This document shows positions 22,700 through 34,378 of a stretch of 64,000 nucleotides of DNA, piece by piece. Below the pieces are notes generated by a model. It had not been told where the DNA came from, did no database searches, and was given only the letters and a program-made list of their open reading frames with translations. The position numbers and the translations under genes are program-made. This stretch comes from Cycas panzhihuaensis (Eukaryota; Cycadophyta). The DNA is taken from positions 81,971,741 through 82,035,740 of the forward strand of contig CM041465.1 in the NCBI GenBank assembly GCA_023213395.1. Direction: 5' to 3'. The first letter of the stretch is position 1, and every line of letters starts with the position of its first letter.

Positions 22700-23245
22700 T
22701 CTTCATCACCCATAGAGTTAAGTAAAGCTTTACCTTCACTTTTAGCTTTACCTTTTCCTTTGTTCTTGGGTCATTTCTCTGGGTGTAGGAACTGACAATC
22801 TTCTATGATGTGACCCGCTCACTTGCAATGAGTACAAGTGACTTTGATTTGGGTGGTATTGACTTGTTTCTTCTTGCTAAAACCCCCAATGGGTTGTTGT
22901 CCAACTTTACCTGGAAACCTCTTTCCTTGGGTAGGTTTGTTGCTACCTTCTTGAGGTGCAAGCTTTTCCCTCTCAGTGAAAACCTTCTTATTCCTTTTTT
23001 CTATGGTAAGCACCTTCTTGCTAGCTTCATCGAGCGATTTAACTTTAAACAGTTGAAGTTCTTGCTGAATATGCTGGTGCAGCCCTCCAATATACTTTAG
23101 CATGATGTCTTTACCCAGTAAAGAGATGCCCAATACAACAGCTTGCTTTTGAAATTCTGTTGTGTAGTCTTGGACATTTTGGCCTCTTTCCTGTTGGTAA
23201 TATTATGATTTAATCATCTATTGCTCTTCATACCCAATAGGATAG
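22700..23245 (-). pseudogene. Ty3/gypsy Gag C-terminal half (minus), cut by assembly gap
   Basis: Read from the gap downward: QERGQNVQDYTTEFQKQAVV and LKYIGGLHQHIQQELQLF belong to the Retrotrans_gag domain. They are followed by a basic, Gly/Gln-rich linker and a CCHC zinc knuckle, CTHCK-AGHIIEDC, near 22,800-22,840. The knuckle has all four ligands but a TGA in place of one spacer residue. The N-terminal half and the 5' LTR are lost in, or lie beyond, the run of N. The sequence after the gap does not resume this Gag, so the gap probably hides the element's 5' end. Confidence 0.75.
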
Positions 23246-23745
23246 NNNNNNNNNNNNNNNNNNNNNNNNNNNNNNNNNNNNNNNNNNNNNNNNNNNNNNN
23301 NNNNNNNNNNNNNNNNNNNNNNNNNNNNNNNNNNNNNNNNNNNNNNNNNNNNNNNNNNNNNNNNNNNNNNNNNNNNNNNNNNNNNNNNNNNNNNNNNNNN
23401 NNNNNNNNNNNNNNNNNNNNNNNNNNNNNNNNNNNNNNNNNNNNNNNNNNNNNNNNNNNNNNNNNNNNNNNNNNNNNNNNNNNNNNNNNNNNNNNNNNNN
23501 NNNNNNNNNNNNNNNNNNNNNNNNNNNNNNNNNNNNNNNNNNNNNNNNNNNNNNNNNNNNNNNNNNNNNNNNNNNNNNNNNNNNNNNNNNNNNNNNNNNN
23601 NNNNNNNNNNNNNNNNNNNNNNNNNNNNNNNNNNNNNNNNNNNNNNNNNNNNNNNNNNNNNNNNNNNNNNNNNNNNNNNNNNNNNNNNNNNNNNNNNNNN
23701 NNNNNNNNNNNNNNNNNNNNNNNNNNNNNNNNNNNNNNNNNNNNN
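23246..23745. other. Assembly gap (500 N)
   Basis: Exactly 500 unknown bases, the size conventionally used for gaps of unknown length. The two ORFs drawn across it are artefacts. Confidence 0.99.
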
Positions 23746-23948
23746 ACTCAACATTGCATAAGAAACCACCATCAAACAGACATACCATGATGAGAGATTC
23801 TTCATAACTCATTATTTTATTAATCCGACATTGAATATAATGGCTTTTACTATTGTGAAAATTATGATATGACTCAAAATGCTTAGACCTCATTCCTAAA
23901 GAACAAATACTTTCTATAAATTACAAAGAATTTGGCTCTAACCTATCA

Positions 23949-24064
23949 GAGAACATGCCATATGATCCATTAACTTGGCTCTCACAATTGAGAACATGCC
24001 ATATGATCTACTAACCTGTACCCACCATCATGGAGAACATATCATATGATGTATTTAACTTGGT
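23949..24064. repeat. Three-copy tandem repeat, about 42 bp
   Basis: GAGAACATGCCATATGATC begins at 23,949 and 23,990. A diverged third unit (GAGAACATATCATATGATG) begins at 24,033. Each is followed by a variable CTAAC/TTAACTTG part. Spacings are 41 and 43 bp. There is no coding potential across it. Confidence 0.75.
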
Positions 24065-25002
24065 TCTTCACAACCCCAAAATAAGTTGATAATTCCGCTA
24101 TTTATACCTTATTTCATACATTGTTTGGATGTAAAAGTCACAACTGATATCTTGAAGTAACTTTTGACCTTTAACAATAAAACTTGATTGCACTTTATTA
24201 AAGCTATGTTATTTTTGTATAGTTGTATGGTTGTATAGCTTCTCATTTCCTCATAGCCATAAGTGTTGAAACAACTAATTCGCTTTAACCATTCTGAGAT
24301 TATTCTTAAAACTATTATAGCCATTTCTTTGGGCCTACTTTTATTTATTCAAGGATCAGGTTCATTTTGGGTTATTTTAGGTCAGCTTTGGTTGTTTTAG
24401 GCCCTTTATCTATTTTAGGCCATTTTCAAAGCCCCTTTGTGAATGCTATATAAATGTTGCATATGTTATAATATATTGTAACATATCTGTACCATCATAA
24501 AGGAGAAAGATCTCACTTATTAATAACTATGTTATTTAGTGGTTTGAGACATTGATGTGATAAATAGTTCTTAACATTAGTTTCATTACTAAAATCCTTG
24601 AGTAGAAAAGGACTCGAGGCTTAGTGGATGGACAAGAGTATATTAAAAGACCAAAGGACCTTGGTTTAGACGTAATGGTAGTTTTAACTAACACATGATA
24701 GTTAAGGGACTTTGATGCCACATAATAAACCTTCATATAGTGGAATACTAGAGTCAAACCATTAGTGGACAATATAATAGGTGAAGCAAAGCCAATTAAG
24801 ATGAGTGCACAAAAGGGCACACCACTAAGAAAAGGGACTAAAGAGAAGCATGCAAAACATTGAAAATGTTAGTCAAGCTAACACCATAAATAATTAGAAG
24901 TGAAGAAACCACTATTATAATAGAATTAACACCAAAAGTATCTAAATTTCAAAGTGTATATTAACAAAAGTAGAGAAAATTTTAAACTAGAGAATAGCTT
25001 AA
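24065..25002. other. Unassigned, with a TATA-like element
   Basis: No protein is readable on either strand. TATATAAAT at 24,447-24,455, preceded by repeated GTTATTTTAGG / TTTTAGGCC motifs from 24,370, looks like a U3-type promoter. It could be the remains of an LTR. I found no matching copy in the window. Confidence 0.35.
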
Positions 25003-25470
25003 ACAAATATAAGTAATAATGATGATAAGGAAAAGAAAGGATTTAATATAGTTTATGAAAATTACTTCACAAGGAAGTTATTTAATACACTACTAGAACT
25101 GGAAGATGAGACATGCCTGATAAGTATACCATTGGCAATGGAAATACTAGGGGTAAAAGAGACAATATAAGTAAAATCCCTAAAACATTATCTATTATTT
25201 AAAGGATGAGTAGAGACCACACCAAAGATAGGGTTTTCACAAATAATAAACATAATGATTAGAGGAATGTCAAAGGTAAAGATGCTAAAGATGGAATCTT
25301 CTAGATATTATAACAAACATCTATGGCTATTCAAAAATATGGTTGAAGTAAATAGATTACCGATGAAAATAACATCAGCGAAGATCTTTTCACCTTATAG
25401 GGAGTACCATTATCCTACAAAGAACTTGATACTAAAACTAAATTTTAAGGGATATTATAAAGAATTATAA
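25003..25470 (+). pseudogene. Coherent but unrecognised reading frame
   Basis: One frame stays open for about 155 codons apart from two stops near 25,170 and 25,210. It reads plausibly as protein: GFNIVYENYFTRKLFNTLL, LISIPLAMEILGV, SSRYYNKHLWLFKNMVEVN, IFSPYREYHYPTKNLILKL. The stop codons are at AT-rich positions. I do not recognise a family; the mix of charged and aromatic residues would suit a retroelement or pararetrovirus-like protein, but that is a guess. Downstream to 26,780 the plus strand stays purine-rich with further broken frames and a Lys/Glu-rich run near 25,895-25,925. Confidence 0.35.
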
Positions 25471-26779
25471 AAAAAGATTATAAAAACTAAGAAGTAACAA
25501 AGTAATAGTCCAAGCATTAACTTAAAATAAAGACTAAGGGAATCAATGTTAGATCATTTGAGCTATATGGATATCATGCTATAGAATATGGAAAATGAGG
25601 AAAATTTTCTAAATTTTATACTAAAAAGGATCTTTATAAATGGGTTATAGCCACAACTAATGTTACCTATGAAGCAATGACTGAAATAATTCATTTCCAT
25701 AATTTAAGGAGTGGGCCTTATAACTAGAAAAAAAGATGGAGTTTAAAGAAATGGGAACTTGAGATTATATAATTAAGATATTACAAGATGAAATTAATAA
25801 ACTTATAATGGAATAAACTTGTAAAGTAGTATTAAAAGATTAAATTTTGGAATTAGAAAACCTATGAAAAGAAGTAGTAAATATGAAACTAGAAATGAAA
25901 AAAGAAAAAGAAAAAGAAAAAAGGTGGATGAAAGGATGAATAGTAGTCAAGGCACCACGGCAAGTATAGATTCCAAATAGTATCTATCACATTTGTCATG
26001 TAGGTATACTTTACAAATAAATGTTATTACTAATAAACGATAACAATATAAATAGAGAATACAAGTATGGATTCATACACAATTAAGAAGAATTATTTAA
26101 ATCTAAATAGTATAAGGAAGGAGTTAAATACTATCACATTAGAAAATATATATATGCACCATGAAGGACTATTATTATAACCTTGAGAAAAGAGCACTTA
26201 TGATAGAGGTTGAGGGATCAGAAGTGAATCTTATACACATATGTAATAAAAACTATCACAAATGATTCTAAAGAAAAGATCCTAATAATAAGGTGATTGG
26301 TTTGATTGAGTTCACATATTGAGATTAGATTATAACTCTAAAATAGTTATAGACAATAGCACCCATGAATGTAAAAATTATGGTTTCAGCATCATCCTTC
26401 ATATAATTATTTGTTAAATATAAGATCAAGCAACCTTATATTAATTAAACCTAACATACTAAAGCCATGAATCTATAGATAATAGGCAAATTGATAAGTA
26501 GCCCTAATAAGGATGAGCTAGATTACTTAAGATCTAAGATGAAAAATCATTACTTTCCCTAAGTGAAGAAGGAATTAAAGGAAGTAATTAGGGAAGTGAA
26601 AAAGAGCCACCTCACCTTATAAACCAAATGTTAAGAAAATATATAAAAGGAGGGGATCCCTAAAATATAGTGAGATTATTATAGTAGGGAATTCATAAGT
26701 AATTGAGAACATAGAAATTGATGTGGTCCAACTATTCAATAACATCCCCTTAGAAGACATTAAGAGGATGTTAAGACTT
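25471..26779. other. Purine-rich unassigned stretch
   Basis: Long runs of A/G on the plus strand with only fragmentary frames. A short Lys/Glu repeat (KKEKEKEK) near 25,900 is low complexity. It may continue the unrecognised frame before it, and its right end borders the chromovirus LTR. Confidence 0.3.
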
Positions 26780-27176
26780 AAAGAATCTAGCAAAGTAGTT
26801 AAAGCTAATCATTCTACTATTCCAAGTAATCTAGGATGAACTAGCCCAATATTTCATAATACCTATCACAAAATAGAACAAAGAGTATAATGAAGGTAAA
26901 ATAACAAAGTAGATTTACTATTATTGTAACAAAAGAACTTATTACAGAAGTACATGAACTAAAAGAGCACCACAATGTACCTAATTATAATAGACTCAAC
27001 AAAAGATCCCTTTTTATTTAATGAGGCCCTACATATGCAAAAGGAGTCCTCTCTTATGCATGACTATTAATAAATAATCTCATATATAAATGTTAATATC
27101 TATCACCTTAATTATATCCTATAGTCACATGTTAGCTAGTTAACTACCAGGTCATATGGTAGAGGTAGCTATGTAA
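26780..27176 (-). repeat. 3' LTR of minus-strand chromovirus-like element
   Basis: On the minus strand it starts TGTTACATAGC at 27,176, right after a purine tract (ATAAGGAAGGA). Its sequence matches the 34,690-34,379 segment (TATTGCATAGC start) and then 30,871-30,745, which are separated by an inserted element. The lower boundary is where I stop seeing similarity and is approximate. Confidence 0.6.
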
Positions 27177-27960
27177 CAGGTCCTTCCTTATAAGATGTTG
27201 AGTCCCAAGGGCGAGGAGGATGTGTATGCTATCAAATAAGCTCTATTGATTCCCATGTCACTTCCTTTGGTTTACAACTAACCCACCACATAATATACTA
27301 AAAAATGATTTGGTTATGAAGGTTGTTACCTAGATACGCTTAGGTGGAATAGTGAGAACTTATTCTTCATCCAAGATGGAAAAGATTATTTGAGAGGAAA
27401 CATATCGGTTGAGTTATTACTTGAAGTAAAAGGCCTGGAAGATATTATATAAGGAGTTCTAAAGCATAAGCATCTTCTCTAAGGGGGTGGTAAACTATAA
27501 GCAATTTCTAATATATTTGAGGAGTTGTAGGGGCCATAGTAATGGCAATTAATAGTTTTTAAGGGATTGTTGCTTGTATGGATGGAGGCAAAGGAAGACT
27601 AAGCTACCAACTAAAAATAAGTGATCAATTCATCGGTAATAAACAAGTTGCTTCATGTGATTTTTGGTCATCGATAGGGTTTATTTAAGGGCATCGAGGA
27701 TGTGGTCGATATATTGGATCTTTTATTAAATGATAATTATATATAAGTTGGTAACTAGTGTATGGTAGAATAGCAAGGGATAGTCATAAAGAGATGTATG
27801 ATATATGAATGGTAGAATAGAAAGAAGGGTTTCACCAATGATTAGCAAGTGCTAGTCAAGATGTCTATTTCTTTTGGTATTTAGATACAAAATGGTATAA
27901 GTAGGTCTTATGGTTTTACTAAGGACTTTAAACTAGTTATTAGTTTGTGGATGGTAAGAT
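27177..27960 (-). pseudogene. Chromovirus-like integrase end with chromodomain
   Basis: Read from 27,960 downward: an integrase C-terminal segment with MTKNHMKQLVYYR then HLFLVGSLVFLCLHPYKQQ (about 27,665-27,570), the pattern that precedes the GPY/F region in Tekay/Reina-type elements. EDAYALELL follows. Finally SCKPKEVTWESIELI near 27,290-27,245 has the ATWE-type core of a chromodomain, which in the family steers integration toward particular chromatin. Frameshifts and stops are frequent. It ends at the purine tract and LTR start, as expected. Confidence 0.6.
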
Positions 27961-28299
27961 AAGCTCTTATTCAAGATAATTCCTAAGCCATGAATGATCT
28001 CTGCCAAAATAATATGGTAAATTTAAGATCTCAATCACATACTATAATGGAAGGAATTTATGGAGGTAAAAATGATCGATGTGTAAGAAGGGATATATAA
28101 TCAATCCAGATAAGTAATAAGGCATCGAGATCAAGGTGGGTTATAAGTTAGACTTTGATGTTATTAAGATGAACTATGAAGCCTAAGTTATTAGTTAGTT
28201 ATTATGTATTTAGTTAGGGGGAATAAGTTTATTAGGGGAAGGTATTGTATTGTGAAGCATATGTATTTTCTTGAGGTGGTCCTTAAAAAGTAGAAAGGG

Positions 28300-28645
28300 G
28301 TTAGTAAGAGAGTTGTTTATACTATAGGTACTAAGATTTTATAACCATTGACTCCTAAAATGGAATTTAATCCTCTAACAGAGAGAGAATAGAAATCTAA
28401 TATTAGGTGAGATGTTCTTATCTAGATATGGAGGTTCTTAATGGTTCCTATATAATGGAGGGTATGATATCTAAGGAGGGAGTAGGTGAAATAAGTTTTG
28501 GGATAACATACAAGCCCAACTACTACATAAGAGAGATATTAGTGAAATTAAGTGAGGCATCACCATTAATAAGAATGGTTATAAGAGTCTTGTAGAGTTT
28601 TCTTTAACTCTTAAGGGCTTAGAGTAAGAAGTAGAAGGACAATTG
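28300..28645 (-). pseudogene. Chromovirus-like aspartic protease, degenerate
   Basis: Minus-strand frames after the zinc knuckle contain SLLCSSWACMLSQNLF and CPSTS-type pieces. Across frames these fit the retropepsin pattern GATHNFI...LGL.V.PK, with LRVKENSTRLL before it. It is heavily decayed, and the call rests mainly on its position right after Gag. Only the integrase C-terminal end follows downstream, so RT, RNase H and most of integrase have been deleted from this copy. Confidence 0.4.
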
Positions 28646-28649
28646 CTAA

Positions 28650-29690
28650 GGACACATTAGATTTTAGATAGAGAAAAGTTTTAGAGGGCTCATTTAGGTT
28701 ATATTTATAATTAGAACCATCATCTAAGGAGTTTAGGATCAATTGTGAAGACCATGCATTTGTCTTTGTATACCTTTAGATAGTTATGAGTCTATTTCTT
28801 AGAGCACTTGATATAAAGGTTACCTTCTCTTCTTATTTTCTTTAGCTATAAGAATCTAGAGAGGATATATGTAGTGGTCTCCTATTAGATGTTGTAGATC
28901 TTCTAGTTGTGGATGCTTCTAATATATTGATGGGATCATTGGTAGAAGGTAGGATCTCAATGAAGAATAACTAGTCATTTCATTACAAATTTATTTCGAT
29001 TACTTTTTCCATAGATATGGCCTCTAGATTGATGGGAGGAACCACTTAAAGTACATTTAAATGTAGTCTTTAAGTCTAGAAATATACATGCCGATGATAG
29101 CTTATTAATTGAGAGTTTGAGATACTCAATTATATAGGCCATAAAACTTTGTGATATATGCTTAAATAGATGTTATTTTCTTAAGGTAGTGAGTTGGTTG
29201 AAGAAGGTCTAGTTCCACATCTCTTTATATAGATCAAATAAACATTTATAAAATAAAGTCCCATGTACGATTGATGGGGTTCTTATATTGTAATGAATGA
29301 TACTAGTGAAGAGCTTTGTCTTCAAATTGGATAGAGGCAAAAGTTAGATGATCATCAAAGGACATGGGTATGAGAGAGAGTGTCCCAGTTAAGATCAAGG
29401 TCAAAACTAAGAATAGTGATTTTATAGCAGAGTGGGTAATGACATATTAAGGGTGGAAGTGGAGGGATTAGAGGTGGTGGGGAGTTATCAAATGAAGCAA
29501 AGATGAAGGGAATGCTTGAAATCTATATGGAAAGATTATTGTAGTGAAATTATTATTTAAAGTGGTGATTTGGGTTTTTAGGGATGAGATCCAATCTACT
29601 TGGGAAGGGAGAGCCATGATACAAAAGAAAGAATTTACTAAAATTAATTTAAAGAAGTGGACTAGAAGAAGGAAGCTTAGAGAAAAAGGC
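28650..29690 (-). pseudogene. Chromovirus-like Gag, degenerate
   Basis: Starts near 29,615 with MALPSQVDWISSLKTQITTL. It continues SLIPMSFDDHLTFASIQFED and HSLQYKNPI (29,370-29,290), the W-Y-HSL signature of Retrotrans_gag. ITSI-AYITKFYGLYN and IIGMYISRLKDYI follow near 29,060. A zinc-knuckle-like NLYIKCSKKYRL lies at about 28,810 and MVFTIDPKLL after it. Roughly one stop every 20-30 codons shows great age. It is upstream of the protease remnant, in correct order on the minus strand. Confidence 0.65.
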
Positions 29691-30744
29691 ATTTATTAGG
29701 AAGGGGATTAGATAAGAAAAATGAGACTAAAGAGATAAGGATTAACATAAAGGGGTGGTGGAGAGAAGGGGGGGTGTTTATAGCTTTCTAACCCTTCAAT
29801 TATAAGTAAGCCTTTATGGGGTGTCTTTAAGTTGTTTTCCCAAGAAAATAATGTAACATATTTACCTATTATACTATGATAGGTGTAATATCCTTATCAA
29901 GATGTTGTAGGTAAAAATATACATGAAAAAATAGTTGGAGTAATCTTAATATTCTTATATATCATTTTTTCTCAAAAGAATGGGTTAAAATTAAGTTAGT
30001 GAGAAACGATGAGTATGATGCCTCTATTATAATGAGATAGCTAAAACCAAGAGTAAAAATAAGTTTAAGTAATTATTTATAATTTTTTTTTTAATGTGAA
30101 GACTACCAATAAGGGTTTGATTATAATATATTAATGTTTACTAAAGCAAGCTTGTTAATAATAATTTTTCCTAGGTATTATTATGAAACTAGAAAAATAA
30201 ACTCACATGACCAACACTAGATAAAATTTGATATGGAAATTGTTGAATTTGGCTTTGTTTGATTTATAAGCCATCTAATATACTTCTTAGTTATTAATAG
30301 GGAACCAACCCAATATCCTAAGGTGTTAACTATAGATGATTATTATACCAATAGTCATATAATCTATCTCTGAGATGTATATTGAAAGTGATTTCTAAAT
30401 GTTAACCACTAACTAAAGGTACTACATATTATGGATATCTGATGGTTATTTATCCTAAGACTTCTCTTAAACCTAAATGGTCCTATAATATACTTGAAAG
30501 TATATGGAAGCTCGCTTATACTAATATTGTCTAAGACCTTGGTATTTGCACATGTATCATCTTATTTCATATATTAGCTATCATGAGGCATGCTTAGTTA
30601 GTAACAATATTGTTATGAATATTTAAAAATCCAAAAATATGGTTTCTATCCTAAACCACTATTATGGGGGGGGGAAGGAGGGAACTTTACTTCCATCATA
30701 AAGGAAAAGGGAGAAAAACTTTTCTAGATAAAATTATCAGTAGT
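29691..30744 (-). other. Leader / lower 5' LTR of the chromovirus, unresolved
   Basis: This lies between Gag and the recognisable 5' LTR piece. I see no protein. A plus-strand run of nine or more G at about 30,664-30,675 followed by AAGGAGGGA is conspicuous and resembles the polypurine tract of family X (41,251-41,266), but no LTR start follows it. Confidence 0.35.
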
Positions 30745-30871
30745 CCCTTTATTTTCACAACTTGCTACTATAAGAAATGTCCTTTCAGACTTACTCTTAT
30801 AGCACTTAGGATAAATTATCCCTATATTTCTCTATAATGTTTGTCACAAAATAAAACAAAGGAGATAAAAC
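30745..30871 (-). repeat. 5' LTR of chromovirus, inner piece
   Basis: Matches 26,780-26,880, for example AGGATAAATTATCCCTATAT with AGGATGAACTAGCCCAATAT, and TCACAAAATAAAACAAAG with TCACAAAATAGAACAAAG. The match breaks at 30,871, where element X1 begins, and resumes at 34,379. Confidence 0.6.
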
Positions 30872-31391
30872 TATTAAAATTTGTGATATTTTATATATTT
30901 AATATTTAACATAAAATAGTGGACCCATATAAAATCCCACTCACCAAAAGCATTGAGAGATATGATATACACACATATTCATATACACATCATATTGGAT
31001 GATGAAAAGGCTTAAGAGATATTATAGGTTATTCATGAGTTGACACATCTATAAATATGTACACATACCACTTGAAACTTGAGAGAGGAGGGACTCATTC
31101 AAAGATATAATTATTTGATATTTAAATAAGAGTTCTCAACACCAACCTTCTCTGATAGTTTTTTTCACACTGAGTATTCCACGTATAAATATATTATGTA
31201 TCTTGTGATATATGCTTGATATACTCCTTACTTTATATTTTATATTATCACTTAATATATTAACCTTACATATATGAATTGTGTATATTCCTCATAATAT
31301 GACTCATTGATTATACATGTTTGATATATTTTTATTGCACATGGTGAGTATATTCCTTTACATTATTAAAGTTAAATTCTAAATTTTAACA
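30872..31391 (+). repeat. 5' LTR of X1
   Basis: About 520 bp. Starts TATTAAAATTTGTGATA and ends AAATTTTAACA, against TGTTAAAA...TTTTAACA in X2. It shares the blocks GGATGATGAAAAGGCTTAAG, TTCATGAG and CCACGTATAAATATATTATG with the second LTR and with X2 LTRs. Confidence 0.75.
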
Positions 31392-31402
31392 TGGTATGAG
31401 AG
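31392..31402 (+). other. Primer-binding site of X1
   Basis: TGGTATGAGAG directly after the LTR end, two mismatches or fewer from TGGTATCAGAG, the complement of initiator-Met tRNA used by plant Ty1/copia elements. Confidence 0.6.
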
Positions 31403-33159
31403 AAATATTGTGAATGATCTTATTTAGTCCTATGATGATGGTGGTGGTGGCCATGGCAAGAGTTATGGCAATATCGATTATGAGTGTAATTAGGTCATAA
31501 GCCTAAAAGATTAGATATCTATACCAAAACTTTAGTTGATTATAAGTTTGTAGAAGCTTACTTAGTAAGATGAAGGATATTGTAGAAATACCAAAAATTT
31601 ATGGTGAGCACAATACATATCCAAACATAGAGATTATTATTATGGATTTATTATATTACCACTTATGTTAAGAGAAAACCTTTACTATGTCATCCATATT
31701 TGCCCCATCGATCTCTACCCACTATACTGTCATACACTCTAGATCCTAATAAAGACAATAATTGCCCGTAAAAAATAAGATGTGATGATGAGATACTAGG
31801 CCATGGCTAACAATTTAACCTGTGTCGGATAGACTTTATTGTTAATCAATTTGTAGAGAAACGTTTTGTTCACAAAAGCATCATCCTGATAAATTCATAT
31901 GAAAGGTATGTATCATATGTAATTAGAGAAGATCAACCCTGAAAATCCTTCACACAATTATGCCATCACCACTCCATCACTAGATCAACACAAATTCATT
32001 GATAAAAATACACAAGAGAAAAAATATTGCATATTAAATTTGATTAAGATATAAAAATACTCATGTATATTTATGAGTTTAATTTGATTTTATAATTATT
32101 TAACGATTATGGGAAAGGATAAACATAAAGGTTTATAAACTAAACTTGATTTTTTTTTTCATATGCAAGAATGAAAATAACTAGATTAAGTAAAATTTGA
32201 GTTTTACACCTTAGCCCCCTTTATCTCAAAGAGATGTTCATATGGAGTAGTCACATAATGAGTAACCCTATTCCAAAGGGGCTAAACATTATTTCTAAAG
32301 GAAAGCATATTTTTCATAATATATTGTTACCTTTATAGTTATAACTTTTCATCTAGGAGTGAGTTTCTTGAGTCGTTACTTATATTTAAAATGAGAAATT
32401 TAAGATGTTCAAATGAGTAGTTATAAGGCATAATTTAGAGATCATATGATAGAGATTTTAATGGGTAAATTTAAATAAAGTATTTTGACTTTAATACATT
32501 TTTGAACTATTTTAGATCTATTTTAGCTTATATTGATGTGTTAAAGGTTCCTAAGATCATTATGATGAGTTTGATGATAGATGAAAAATGAAAAACTAAG
32601 TTTCATTTAAAATAGAGATATTTAAAGCTCATTAATAATATTTAAAGGCTAAAAAATAAAAAAAAATGATGATGTGGGGCATTAGTTAATATATAAATCT
32701 TATATATATTAGACATGATTAAATTCCCCTTGTATTCATACATTTAATTAGTAGAACTATATGTACTTATCAAATGTAATAATCACCTAATTTATTATTG
32801 AATGAATGATGATAATTGATGACATCGCCTAATTTTATTGATAAAGGGCCTAATTTATTTGTAGTTTATTAGAGAGTTTTTAATAGGATGTTAATGTTTA
32901 CCACCTATTTATGAGGCATAAAGAAGAAATCTCATATATTATAACATACCAATTCAGTTATTTAGGTTATCCTATTGATATATAAAACATGTTTATCAAT
33001 GAGAAATCTAACTTACCATATATGATAAGAGGTATAGAAAATGATGTTTATATTACCTTATTATAGCTAACTTGAATTAGCCAAGTAGTATGTCCTATTA
33101 TTAGAGTGTGTTTGTTTTGTTCATTAATTTGATACTATTGATAATATTTAATCATTGGC

Positions 33160-33480
33160 AAAAGAAAGATGGAGATATGTGAAAGAGTGCCATTAGAGGT
33201 AACACATAATGTATTTGCTTATATTAAAGAGGTAAGATAAATTGGCCTACTCATGTATAACACAAAATTATGTTGTTATTCTTGTATACAAGAGACAAGA
33301 TATTTATGCTACTCTTGTAATAGAATTTTGCCTAATAAATTGAATGTTGCTTTATTTGTTGATGAACCACATATAAGAAATACATCTTATAGAACTAGTG
33401 ATTCAAACAACCAATTACCCATGTATTTTAGTAGATGGTTATTGTTTTATATAGATATTAGTAATCATTTTTATTCATGA
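33160..33480 (+). pseudogene. Possible captured B-box zinc-finger fragment in X1
   Basis: An open stretch at 33,253-33,480 contains SCIQETRYLCYSCNR: a Cys, seven residues, then C-x2-C-[D/N]-R, the exact spacing of the plant B-box (CONSTANS-like) zinc finger. TSDSNNQLP about 30 residues on recalls the CDSCNNQP start of a second B-box. The His ligands are not clear and the second finger has lost its Cys. It lies in the interior of X1, where no retroelement protein is expected; the sibling X2 carries a clear host-gene piece at the corresponding place. Chance similarity is possible. Confidence 0.35.
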
Positions 33481-33874
33481 AATTAATGAGATCATAGGTT
33501 GATAAAATTATTAATTCATCATAGCTTTATAGGTGAAGATATGAAGTTGAGGAGAAATTTTGATATAAATATAACAAGTAAAAGTCATAAAATTATGATT
33601 GGTTATTTGGTTGATTGATGTTAGTTTTATAGGTATTTTATAAATGGATATTCATAGTTAGTTATTAATGATCACAAATGGTTACAAGTTAATTAATTAT
33701 AGGAGATAAATATGATGTTGATAAATTTACAAGTTACAAGTAATATAATTTAATACAACATAATACAAATTAATTTAGATTGATGAGGTTATAGGTTTAT
33801 AAATTCTAATATATAGGAAAAGTATGAATAATTAAAGATTTAAAGATTTAAACATATTAAATATTAAAGGGGAG

Positions 33875-34378
33875 TATTTGAATATGTGATAGCTCATATA
33901 CTTAATATTTAATATTAAATAATAGACCCATAAAAAATCTCACTCGCAAAAAGCATTAAGAGATATGATGTGTATACACATTCATGTATACATCATATTA
34001 GATAATGATAAGGCTTAAGATAAATTATATGATATTCATGAGGTGATATATATATATATATATATACCAAAAGAGAAAGAACTCATTTAAAGATGTAATT
34101 ATTTGATATCTAGAAATGAGCTCTCAACTCTAACCTTCTCCTATGGTTTCTCTCACACTAGGTTTTTTACATATAAATCTATTATCTATCTTATGGTATA
34201 TGGTTAATATGTTTATTATTTTATATTTCATATTATTACTTAATATGTTGATCTTATATATATGAATTGTGTACATCCCTTATGATATGACTCTTTGATT
34301 ATAATGTTTGATATACTTCTGCTACACATAATAAATATATTCCAATATGGTATCAGAGTTAAATTCTAAATTCTAATA
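33875..34378 (+). repeat. 3' LTR of X1
   Basis: About 504 bp. It starts TATTTGAATATGTGATAG after the purine tract AAAGGGGAG and is visibly diverged from the 5' LTR (roughly one base in five to six by eye), so insertion is old. Near its right end it contains TGGTATCAGAG followed by AAATTCTAAATTC, a block that the first LTR also has in altered form (TACATTATTAAAG), so the exact LTR end is ambiguous by about 30 bases. Confidence 0.65.

Larger units (their letters stand above)
30872..34378 (+). mobile_element. Non-autonomous LTR element X1 (Ty1/copia-like)
   Basis: A 3.5 kb unit bounded by two similar LTRs. A Met-tRNA-type primer site (TGGTATGAGAG, 31,392-31,402) follows the first LTR, and a purine tract (ATTAAAGGGGAG) precedes the second. 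It interrupts the chromovirus LTR: the interrupted sequence is continuous at 26,860-26,940. Flanks AAAAC and AAAAG are an imperfect candidate 5-bp target duplication. The interior has no RT, integrase or Gag that I can read, so mobilisation would have needed another element. The LTRs resemble those of X2, making these two members of one family. Confidence 0.75.

Noticed and set aside
23218-23893. ORFs of 189-221 codons spanning the run of N
   Set aside because: Artefacts: the unknown bases contain no stops by definition.
33875-34378. A separate Ty1/copia element beginning at the TGGTATCAGAG near 34,350
   Set aside because: The primer-like string occurs inside the block that also ends the first X1 LTR, and the next bases resume the chromovirus LTR, so it is the end of X1 rather than the start of a new element.
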